A stretch of 64,000 nt of DNA from Diphasiastrum complanatum (taxonomy: Eukaryota > Streptophyta > Lycopodiopsida > Lycopodiales > Lycopodiaceae). The stretch is from contig CM055114.1 of the NCBI GenBank assembly GCA_029204225.1, positions 10,973,634 through 11,037,633 on the forward strand, read 5' to 3'. Numbering within the stretch: the stretch's first letter is position 1; each line of letters opens with the position of its first letter. The notes under the pieces are model-generated. The model searched no databases and was not told the DNA's origin. It worked only from the letters and a program-made list of their open reading frames with translations. Position numbers and translations under genes: made by a program. This document shows, in pieces, positions 34,449 to 44,808 of this stretch.

Positions 34449-37429
34449 ATGTTTTGGATATTGTTGTAGGTTTGGAGGAGAGACCAGCAACACAACAAGA
34501 TCAATTGAGGTATGACAAGAGGGCCAAGAAGGCTCTACACATGATAAAGATGAATGTTACCAATGAACTTCTCAAGGAAGTTGGTAAGTGCACATCATCT
34601 TTGGAAGCTTGGAATTCATTGAAGAAGCTTTATGAATCCAAGTCTACTTCTAGAGTGTTGACTCTAAGAAGGCAAATCTTTTCTTGTTTGCAAAAGAATG
34701 AAGAAACTCCAAGTACTTTTGTTTGGAGAATGAAAGCATTGAATGATGAGTTAGCTTGCATAGATGAAAGCATTAAGGAAGGAGAGCTTATTCAAGTGAT
34801 TCTTAATGGCTTGTTGGATGCTCATGCTAACATTGTTCAAAGTATTGCTATTCAAAAGACTTTGCCAAGTTTGATGGACCTTCAAGAGATCTTGATCAAT
34901 GAGGAATATAGGCTTCAAGCAAGAGGTGGATCTACATCGACACTTCAAGAGGATGCTATGTTCACAAAGGGCAAATTCAAGGGCAAAACCAAAAGCAAGT
35001 GGTCTAAAGGGCAAGATCAAGTGGATGCTTCTTCAAGTGGCAAAAAGAAGGATAGATCAAAGCTCAAGTGCTTCTATTGTGGCATCAAAGGACACTTTGC
35101 AATTGAGTGCTACAAGAAGAAGAGAGATCAAGGAGACAAGCAAGGTAATCTTACTCTTGATGAGGATGGTTTGGATGTGCAAGATGCAAATGATGATGCT
35201 TTTGTGATGTCTTCATGTATGCTTGCTAATGATGGAGATCTAGATCCTTGGTGGATTGATAGTGGAGCAAGTTCACACATGACCTTTCACAAAGAGTACT
35301 TCACTTCTTTGTTGGCATATGGAGATGACAAGAGGGTGATCTACACGGCCAATGATGGTGAGTGTGCAATCAAAGGGATTCGCACAATTCCTATTTCTCT
35401 CTCTACAAATAGGAATGTTCATTTGGAGGATGTCTTGTTTATTCCATCTATTACCAAGAATTTGCTTAGTGTGAATCAAATGCTAAGTAAGGGCCTCAAG
35501 GTGGAGTTTGATGAAGATGCTTGTTTGATCAAAAGGAAGGATGTCTTGATTGGAAAAGGTAAAAGGCAAGGGAAGCTGTTCAAACTTGATGCTTGTGTTA
35601 TTGCTAACCAAGTTGGATGTGTTGCAAGGGAGCAAATTTCATTCAAGAGGTTTGGCACAAAAGGATGGGACACCTCAACTTCAAGTCATTGGAGGTAATG
35701 GCAAGGAAGAAGGTTGTGATTGGTCTTCCAAGTTCCTTAAGTAATGACAAGCATGTTTGTGAGACTTGTGCTTTGTCTAAGTCACATAGACTACCTTATA
35801 CTAGATCTATTTCTAGATCTACAAAGCCTTTTCAACTTCTACATTCGGATATTCATGGATTTACTACAATTAGCAGTAGTGGAGCTAAAATGTATGTAAC
35901 ATTCATTGATGATTTTAGTAGATTTTGTTGGATCTATCTACTAAAGAGTAAGGATGAAGTGTATGATGTCTTTGTCAAGTTCAAGAATGCAAGGGAGAAC
36001 CAATTTTCCACTAAGATCAAGTGCTTGAGAGGTGACAATGGTGGTGAGTACATATCTAACAAGTTCAAGGCCTTTTGTGATGAGCATGGGATCAAGAGGG
36101 AGTATACAACATCAAGGACCCTACAACAAAATGGAGTGGCTAAAAGGAAGAATAGAATTTTATGTGAAAGTGCTAAAGCTATGAGGTTAAGTGCTAATCT
36201 TGACAAACCATTTTGGGATCAAGCTTTGTTGTGTGCCAATTTCTTGTGCAATAGGTGGCCGAGTGCTATTTTGGATGGAAGGACACCTTTTGAGATGCTA
36301 TTCAAGAGGAGGCCGAGCGTCAACTTTCTAAGAACCTTTGGATGCACATGCTATGTCAACATTACTCTTGATGATAGGACCAAGGAGGATCCATCTTATG
36401 TGGTGCTGGATTTGCATCATTTATGTACTCACCTACTCATAGATTTCCAAGGTTTGATGGTTTCTTGTGGCAAGATGAAGATGGAGGCTCATTCATGGAG
36501 TATCATGGTGGATACAAGGCAACAAAGGACAAAGAAGGAGGAGACATGCAAGCAAAACTTGATCACTCACATTTATTGTTTGTTTGCTGTATTTTTCCAG
36601 AGAGTTCAGAGTTGGAAGCATGGTGGAATTATTTCATTTACATTCTATTTGATTCTTCATGTTCTAGTCACATTTTTACATGTAAAATTGATGTAAGAAA
36701 TAGTGAAACATCCCAAGTGGACACTATTCTCTATATCAATTATGGTTGTTTCTATTTTGAGCATTACATGATCATTGAAAGGTGATCTATTCTTAGGAAG
36801 AAGATAATTCTTATGATGGCTATTGGCAAAAGCTATGCTAGGAGCATTGGAAGCTAGGAAAGCGAGTTTTGAGGTACATCATTGGAACTCGAGATTTTGG
36901 CATATTGTATGAGGGATCATCACCTAATCTTTCTGGATTTTCAGATTCGGACTATGCTAGAGATATAATGAATAGGAAATCCATTAGTTCTTATTGTATT
37001 TTCATAGGTGATGGAGCTATATCATAGATGTCAAAGAAACAAGCCACTATCTCATTGTCATCTAGTGAGGCCGAGTACAAAGCTCTTACACATTGCACAA
37101 AGGAGATGGTATGGATCAAGAGGATGATCAAGGATCTTCAGTTGCTGGATTTTTCAGAGAGCCCAATCATCTTTTGTGACAATCAATCAGCCCAAAGAAT
37201 GGCATCCAATCCTATCTTTCATGCTAGGAGCAAGCATATTGAGATACAATATCATTTTGTGAGGGAGCGAGTCATTGCAAAGGAGGTGGAGCTTCAACAT
37301 GTGTCTTCAAGGGAATGTGTAGCTGATATCTTCACCAAAGCATTGGGAAAAGACTTGTTCATGAATCATAGGACTTCACTTGGAGTATTATCAAAGTCTA
37401 TGCTAAAACTAGTTGAAGAGGGAGTGTGA
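34449..37429 (+). pseudogene. Copia gag-pol, body C, lacking reverse transcriptase
   Basis: The frame opens within gag (DIVVGLEERPATQQDQ) and stays open for about 414 codons through zinc knuckle CFYCGIKGHFAIEC and protease WWIDSGASSHMT, close to the intact copia. A one-base loss near 35645 shifts the frame; integrase continues to DDRTKEDPS near 36395, with GVAKRK in place of the catalytic GVAERK. The reverse transcriptase is absent and replaced by about 440 bp of unrelated DNA. RNase H resumes near 36840, with a TAG near 37026, and then runs intact to KLVEEGV. Confidence 0.9.
36397..36838 (+). other. Foreign segment replacing copia reverse transcriptase
   Basis: Between GGATCCATCTT and CATTGGAAGCTAGG, which in the intact copia are about 1.3 kb apart, lies about 440 bp with no copia similarity. 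An open frame of about 120 codons (36423-36785) contains FPRFDGFLWQDEDGGSFMEY and FPESSELEAWWNYF. It could be a captured gene fragment, another insertion or repair filler; I do not recognise it. Confidence 0.55.
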
Positions 37430-38074
37430 AAGATTCAACTAGTTTCATCACATTTTGCAATACTTTCATATTTGGCATATTGAGGCCAAAACTTGTTTTA
37501 GACTTAGAGGTTGACTTTTCAAAGCTCATTAGTCTAAATTTCATTTGAATAAGCACTTTTTGAATGTGTGGGAAAGATAGAATGCGAGTTTTAGTAGATT
37601 CAATTTGAATAAGTTGGGTACATTGAATCTAAACCCAAAATTGGTAGGGTTAGCATTTTGGTCTGAAAGCCAAGTGGCCAAACAGGGTTTGCACCTGTTA
37701 TAAAAGGATGTAACTCATGGAGAGAGTCATCTTCTCTCTTCTCTATCTCATTTCATGCTTATACATGGTTCTCTTGGGTTCTACTATCCATTGGTGCACT
37801 ATCTTGGTGATTACTTGCAATTCTATGTGTAGAATGATCTATATCTGTTATTTTTGGATCCACACGTTTGAAATACATTAGCTTGCTGGTTTTGTACGGA
37901 CAACAATAGTACATAATCATTTCATTCAAGTTTGATCAAGTTCTATTAGTGTTTGCATCTCAAATTGTGTGTAGATGCTGATTTTTCTACATTGGTGAAA
38001 TTGGTAGTGTATTTCTCTTTCTAACCAAAGATCATTCAAGTAGATTGGATCTTAAGGATTTGAAATCTTTCACA
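37425..38074 (+). repeat. 3' LTR of body C
   Basis: Starts TGTGAAAGATT and ends AATCTTTCACA, perfect 11-bp inverted ends. It is 650 bp long and has CCACACGTTTGAA near 37860. The sequence after it leads into CACTA-type transposon DNA. Confidence 0.85.
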
Positions 38075-38139
38075 AAAAATACCATTGCTACAAAACACGA
38101 TCTAAAAGAATCAAACACCAAAAAAGAATATTGGATAAA

Positions 38140-39443
38140 GGATGATAAAGATCATGCTCTAAAAGTACCTTGGACATTCACTAAGGAGGAGCATGAACCA
38201 TGTGCACTCCATTATTCATGACATTAGAATACCAACTGATTTTGCCCATTCTCTACAGTCATCATTCACAATGGATGGAAAGCTGCAAGGTGTCAAATCT
38301 CATGATTGGCTAAGGATGATTCAATTCATCTATCCAATTCACAAGTGCTTGTCAAAAGATATTTGTGAGACCAAATACAAACTATCAACCATTGTCAGAT
38401 ATTACATGTACTTGGTGCATTTTTTTATTTAATATTTATTGACTAGAAATTCAAATAGACATAAAATGGATTGAATATGTTGTAGATGGATGTGTTCAAA
38501 AGAAATTCATGAGCTGGATCTTCGCAAGAGAGATGAGAATATGGTGCAGATTGTGTGCATGTTTGAGAGATATTTTTTGACTTCCATCATGGACTCACAA
38601 GTGCATTTATTGGTGCACTTGGTTGAAGAAGTTTCTATTGCTAGTAGTGCACACTAGGTATAAGTGCATAGATTTTGTTTTGCATGTGTATTTAAACTAA
38701 ATCAATTGATATATGAACTCCTTAAATAAAACACTTATTTTTAACCATTTGTGACTTTTTAGGTGGATGTTCTTTATGGAAAGATACATGAGAGTCTTAA
38801 AAAATTTTGTGCATCAAAAGGCAAGGCTTGAAGGTAGCATGTCAAAGGGATGGTTAGTACATGAATCTCTCTTTTATGCTACTGAAATATTGCACCAATT
38901 ATATCCATCTGCTCCACTATTGTGGCATGATGAGTAAGCTGAAGAGTTAACAAGTGAAAAACCTCAAGGGATGAGAAAGGTCCATAGGTTCTTTCAACGA
39001 GAAAAAATTTCTACATTCATGCTTTATAATTATGGAGTTATGGATAAATGGTTAGACCTATATGAGGAAGAGAAAAAAGAGAAGGCCTAGTCTAGAAAGC
39101 GCCAACGAGAAAATAGAGGTAGATACATGGCCACAAGTTCACATGATGTTGAGCCATTGCCCAAGAAATGCACTATAGAGTGGATGCATGGCACACTACA
39201 AAAAGCAACAAAAGAGGGACAAAAAATATCAAACGCAGAATGAGACTTTGCAAGAGGATGCGAATGGAAGGTATTATTCTTTAGATACTTTATTATTATA
39301 ACATTCTTGTTTATAACAATATTTATTTAATCATTTTGAAACACAATGTTCATTCACAATGATTATTTATGAGATTCATGTTTGTCATGAGGCAGTACAA
39401 AATTTATAATGCTATATGGGCTTTTGGTTTATCCATGCAATTT
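38140..39443 (+). pseudogene. CACTA (En/Spm) TNP2-like transposase, C-terminal part, copy 1
   Basis: Exons encode a DUF4218-type region: GKLQGVKSHDWLRMIQFIYP, WMCSKEIHELDLRKRDENMV, then RWMFFMERYMRVLKNFVHQK and ARLEGSMSKGWLVHESLFY. Introns fit GT-AG at 38408-38485 and 38658-38762. Defects include a frame problem before the second intron and stops near 38937 and 39088. An inverted relative lies at 40.8-42.8 kb. Homology ends at 39443, before the DUF4216-like exon of the other copy is complete. Confidence 0.82.
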
Positions 39444-40150
39444 TTTTTTTGCATGTTTATAATGACATGAAATTAGTTAAATAAATATATTTCTAAAGTG
39501 AATTATATTATGATGAGGTTATATATATTTTTTCTAAAGTGAATTATATTATGATTAGGTGTTTTTTTTTTTTTTGCATGTTGATATTGAAAGGGAATTA
39601 GTTAAATAAATATTTTTTTAAATAATTATATCATGATGTTCCTAGATGATTGGGATTTTTGATGAGGTCGGCCACCTACTTTTGTAAGAAAGTTGACTCG
39701 AGCTACCAAGAGGGTAATTATGCATGATCTAAGGCTTTGATAGCCAGGGGTTTAGGGTCTACCCTAATGGCACTCTACCTAATCTCAAATCTGAGATCAT
39801 TTGATATGGATTGAGAGATCATTTTGTACATGCTTTGAGAGATTATCAAGAGATGGTGATTTTGGCAAGTTTGCTCTTTAATGAGGAATTGATGAATGAT
39901 GAATGTGATATTTTTTGTGTCTAATGAATAGATCTAAATCTGAATAAAGTACTATACTTTCCACATGTGTGACAAGATGTGAAGATCAATTATTTCTAGT
40001 TTAATTGTGGTGTTCAAAAGCTCTTGCCAATTAGATGCAAAATAGGTTGAATTGTGTGCTAGTTTTCTATCTATTAGATATAAATGAAACCTTTGATGAT
40101 TTTTCAATGTTTTAGTATCCAAATGAGGTTCAGAACCTCTGATTTTAACA
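39444..40150 (+). repeat. AT-rich duplication and copia LTR
   Basis: About 39440-39645 holds two copies of a roughly 115-bp AT-rich unit (TTAGTTAAATAAATAT). The following sequence ends TTTTAACA directly before a PBS, so it should be a 5' LTR, with CCACATGTGTGACAAG near 39960. Its left end is not clear. Confidence 0.55.
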
Positions 40151-40163
40151 TGGTATCAGAGCC
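40151..40163 (+). other. Primer-binding site, initiator tRNA-Met 3' end
   Basis: TGGTATCAGAGCC directly follows a CA end. Only a small piece of coding sequence remains downstream. Confidence 0.9.
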
Positions 40164-40299
40164 CAAATGCAACCATCAAGTCTCAAATACAAGAAAGAGA
40201 GAAGCAATTACAAGTTGATGATTGTTTACTTTTTATTGCCCTTATTACTACCTTAAGTTTGATGATGTTCCTTCAAGTGTGAATGAAACTATAGCAACA

Positions 40300-40530
40300 A
40301 AAGAGTGATTTGATGCAATGAAAAGTGTATATGATGCATTGTTTGGGATACTTGTAAAATTATTGATCCTCTATCAAAGATACAAAATGCTACTATTTGC
40401 AAATGAGTCTTTAAGATCAAGCTTAATCAAGATGGTAGTGTGAACAATTATAAAACAAGACTAGTTGCCAAGGGATATGCTCAATTCAAGGGGATTGACT
40501 ATGATGAAACACTTGATTTTGTCATAGTTT
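40300..40530 (+). pseudogene. Copia reverse transcriptase N-terminal scrap
   Basis: With shifts and stops the sequence reads [31 protein letters not shown] and [16 protein letters not shown], the start of a copia reverse transcriptase. Gag, protease and integrase are missing, so the element suffered a large internal deletion. Confidence 0.8.
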
Positions 40531-40766
40531 GTGGTGGTGATTTCAGTAACTCACATGCTTTTAGTGATTTACTCCCTTTGCAATATTTGTTAAAAATGAG
40601 AATTTTGTTGGAACATGAAGCCGTACATCTATCTTCACCGACATTATCTCTAAAAAAATTGGATTGAAATCAAACTATGTCTATTCTTTTCACTTACTTG
40701 ACCATAAATGAGATCTATTTTGGCTAAATAACAATCATTTGAAAGCATTGCAAGAATCAATTTCAT

Positions 40767-42790
40767 TCAGAATTGCAATAACCAATTTTTATTCAGAATT
40801 ACAAGAATGAATTTCATAGCGACAACATCTTGCAATTCATCTCCTCTTAGATGATTTTCATCATTACTCTCACTTTCAAAAATTATTTCATCATCCTGAC
40901 TATTAGAATTTCTATTCTCAACATCTATAGAAGTGGGTGCTTCAAGTATGGTTTGATGATTTACTACATCTCTAGATAGCTCAATCTCATAGTTAAAATG
41001 AAGGTTTTCCATTTCATTGTCAACATTTGCACTCTCAAATTGTCGTCGTGAACGTGGTTCAACTTGAGCTAATAACCACCATATCTCGTTTAGTCGATCT
41101 GGTTGAAAAAACACCTGCAAAAATCACTATTTTAGAACATATCAAAAACTCAAATACTGAAGTCACTTGCAATAAAATGAAAAACATGATAGCATAGCAT
41201 GTGCACCTGCTCACAATGACAAGGCGACACCAATGTGTTAAAGGACTCCATGCACAATGTTTTTGATGAATTAATCACAAAAAATCCACTTGGATCCGAT
41301 TTTACGGTTGCATTTGGCCCTCTACAAACTACATTGAACCATTTCACATCAAATAAAAAATAGTGTCCTCTTATGTCTCCTGTGATGGGATTCCGATCTC
41401 GTGCACTGCTTTGACTTTCTTGTTGGAAAGATGCTATTACACCACAATCGTGTGTGCGTCTCTTGTTACCAATCCTTTCAACACGAAAGTGGAAACCAAA
41501 ATCCCATATAGCATTATAAATTCTGCACTGCCACATGACAAACATGTATCTCATAAATAATCATTGTGAATGAACATGGTGTTTCAAAATGATTAAACAA
41601 ATATTGTTATAGACAAGAATGCTCTAATAATAAAGTATCTACAGAATAATACCTTCCATTCGCATCCTCTTGCAAAGTCTCATCCTGTGTTTGTTATTTT
41701 TTGTCCCTCTTTTGTTGCTTTTTGTAGTGTGCCATGAATCCACTCTATAGTGCATTGCTTGGGCAATGGCTCAACATCATGTGAACTTGTGGCCATGTAT
41801 CTACCTTTGTTTTGTCGTTGGCGCTTTCTAGACAAGGCCTTCTCTTTTTTCTCTTCCTCATAGAGGTCTAACCATTTATCCATAACTCCACAATTATAAA
41901 GCATGAATGTAGAAATTTTTTCTCGTTGGAAGGGTGTCAACCTATGGACCTTTCCCATCCCTTGAGGTTTTTCACTTGTTACTTCTTGGGCTTCCTCTCA
42001 TGCCACAATAGTGGAGCAGATGGATGTAGTTGGTGCAATATTTCAGTAACATAAAAGAGAGATTCATGTACTACCCATCCCTCTGACATGCTACCTTCAA
42101 GCCTTGATTTTTTATGCACAAAATCTTTTAAGACTTTTATATATCTTTCCATAAAGAACATCCACTTAAAAGGTCACAAATGGTTAAAAATAAGTGTTTC
42201 ATTTAAGGAGTTCATGTATCAATTGATTTACTTTAAATACACATGCAAAATAAAATTTATGTACTTATACCTAGTGTGCACTAGACCAACAATAGAAACT
42301 TCTTCAATCTAATGCACCAATAAATGCAATTGTGAGTCCATGATGGAAGTCAGAAAATATCTCTCAAACATGCACACAATCTCCACCATATTCTCATCTC
42401 TCTTGCAAAGATCCAGCTCACGAATTTCTTTTGAACACATCCATCTGCAACATATTCAATCCATTTTATGTCTATTTGATTTCTAGCCAATAAATGTTAA
42501 ATAAAAAAATGCACCAAGTACATGTAATACCTGACAATGGTTGATAGTTTGTATATGGTCTCACAAATATCTTTTGACAAGCACTTGTGAATTGGATAGA
42601 TGAATTGAATTATCTTTAGCCAATCATGAGATTTGAGACCTTGCAACTTTCCATCCACTATGAATGATGATCGTAGAGAATGGGCAAAACCACTTGGTGT
42701 TGTCATGTCATGAATAATGGAGCGCACATGGTTAAGCTCCTCCTTAGTGAATGTCCAAGGTATTTTTGGAGCATGATTTTTACATCCTTT
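40767..42790 (-). pseudogene. CACTA (En/Spm) TNP2-like transposase, C-terminal part, copy 2
   Basis: Reading from 42790 down, exons give GKLQGLKSHDWLKIIQFIYP, WMCSKEIRELDL, MFFMERYIKVLKDFVHKKSR, then a DUF4216-like block (HYFLFDVKWFNVVCRGPN, DPSGFFVINSS, CHCEQ) and VFFQPDRLNEIWWLLAQVEP. GT-AG introns fit 42521-42445, 41652-41528 and 41206-41115. The acceptor of the second DUF4218 intron is altered (TTTTAAGTGG instead of TTTTTAGGTGG), and frameshifts occur near 42000. It extends about 700 bp further than the plus-strand copy. Both are broken, so neither should supply active transposase. Confidence 0.85.
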
Positions 42791-44320
42791 GCATGTAGGG
42801 AGTGATTTTGCTTGATTTGAGTGGATTTGCTTATTTGAAATCTAATCTGATTGTGGAACAGGGAAAGCTTTTCAGAGCATCAATCTTAAGATCCATTTGG
42901 ATCTGAGATATCAGAAAAAAAAACAAAAATCGGTCAAATCTGCCAGATTTTGGTCAAAAGGAGTAAAAAATCGTCATCAGAGCTGATAACTTTTTGCCCT
43001 CAGTTTTTGTTTGAAACAGACAGGAAAAAAAAAAAACAAAAACAAGAAAGAATGAGAAGACTGATGAGCAAAAGTCAGAACAGTCATCAACATGAAAAAA
43101 AAGAAAAGGAAGGAAAGTATTTTTGATGGAAAAATGATTTATAAAATCATTGTTTCGGTCAGATGGTGCCTATACAGTATCAGAAACCTTCGTTGAGCCT
43201 CTAGACTGTACATCCACTTCAGATATATCTATACTAAGTTGGGCGAAGGTTCTTTTCCAGAAAAATCCATTTTTTGAGTCAAGCGAATGATCACCAATAT
43301 GCCATTTTGGGAACCTTTGCCAAGCACCTTACTCTCATTAGGAACCTTCGCTGACATGCTAAATGGTCTTAAAATATCAAAAATAGGTTGGCCATAGGTC
43401 CAGATCCTGAAAAAAATGCATTTACGACAGTACTTGGGGGAAGGACCCTCTTGGGCGAAGGTTCATCCTTCACCAACCCTGGAAAACATTCGTCGAATAA
43501 CATAGAACTGAAATCACAGGCTATGAAATTGACTAGATTCCATGAATGCAAGCCTTTAAAAGTAGCAAATTTTCAAAGATTTCATAAATCTTTTTAAAAT
43601 GTTTACAAGGCAAATATGAACCTTTCATAACCACATGATTCTCAAATATGTCAAAAAACTGAGAGCATAAGATATCAGATTGAGGACCAGCAACTAAAAC
43701 TAACATAAGCTAAAAGAAAAAGCTCAACCGTGACCGTAAATTGAATTGCCAAAATCCAAAAAGCTTTCAACAAACTGCAAACTGGCCACAATCGAAACAT
43801 TGATTTCCATGTGGAAAACTAGTATGCAACGGCCAGACAACTAAAATATGAATCCCGTGCATTCTTGCTAGGCATCTACCTTTCATCCACCTGATGCTCC
43901 ACATTGAGAAAACCACACCATGCAGCATGCAGCATGCAGCCTACACACTACATACAAAATAGCACAACAACTATCCAAAAAGAAGGAAGCAGAAGCCATG
44001 TATCCTGTTTAAAGCCCCTTTCCTTTCTCAACGAATGGAAAAAGGGAGAAAATGTAGGCATCTATCTCGCCATGCATGATTCACCATCTCTGCAAGAACT
44101 CGCCTCTCTCAAGGAAACAAGAAATCGAAATCCCAAGGCCCAAGTAGTTGTCCGCGCTATGCATGCTCCAATGACTCTCACATGGCCCAAACCAAAAATG
44201 ATCATGTGTATTGCCACCATCTCAAGAAGGCTTTTGTGGTACAATAGGGCATCAACTTTTAGAGAGTTGCAATGCTCATACTCAACTATCCTAAATATAT
44301 ATACAGTACTAAACCCTAAA
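42791..44320. other. Non-coding region with repeated GCGAAGGTTC words
   Basis: GCGAAGGTTC or close variants in both orientations occur near 43183, 43243, 43311, 43342 and 43455. The 170-codon frame at 43904-44416 has tandem GCATGCA words and a low-complexity end, and shows no domain. No gene is supported. Confidence 0.55.
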
Positions 44321-44332
44321 TATATACTCTAT

Positions 44333-44346
44333 ATCTATATATATAA
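44333..44346 (+). promoter_or_regulatory. Candidate TATA region of the plus-strand repeat-protein gene
   Basis: CTATATATATAAAC lies about 470 bp upstream of the presumed ATG. A polypyrimidine tract and GCTTGCAG near 44763 could be the acceptor of a 5'-UTR intron. This is inference from position and composition. Confidence 0.35.
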
Positions 44347-44808
44347 ACTTTTACTACATCCATGCTGCCCACTTTTACTATCTTTAGCGATCAGGCCAGC
44401 AGCTTCCTGTTTTTAGTTCTTTTCTTCTTTTTTGTGTGTCTGTCCGCAACTTTATCTCTCTATCAATTCTTCGTTGGCCTTTACAATCGCTGAATTCTTC
44501 CTTCTTCCGTATTCAATCCCAGGTCAATTTTCAAAAGCGACTAAGTATCGACCTACCTTTTCTTCCTCAACTAGTCGCTACTCTTGAGTTGATGCAAAAC
44601 TTAATCATCTTTTGAGCGACTTGATCTTGACAGTAAGCTGCTGGTATCTTATTCTTGTTTAATTTAATCCATCCTCTATCGTTTCAATTATGCTTGAAGC
44701 TTTTGCTGACATGTTCTATTTTCTTTGAAGTGCTTCGTTTTTACTAGCTTTGTGAAGCTTGCAGGTTGCTGGAAGCATCTGAGCGGTCAGCGGATCAATT
44801 TGAGATTA

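Larger units (their letters stand above)
29941..38074 (+). mobile_element. Two decayed copia relatives of the intact element, joined through one LTR
   Basis: The order is body B (29941-33889), LTR (33890-34448), body C (34449-37424), LTR (37425-38074), all on plus. No 5' LTR, PBS or first gag codons precede either body. Both bodies end with the same SKSMLKLVEEGV C-terminus and GAAGAGGGAG purine tract as the intact copia. Confidence 0.85.

Noticed and set aside
43904-44416. A 170-codon open frame on plus
   Set aside because: It begins in tandem GCATGCA words, ends in low-complexity sequence and shows no domain or homologous copy in the window.
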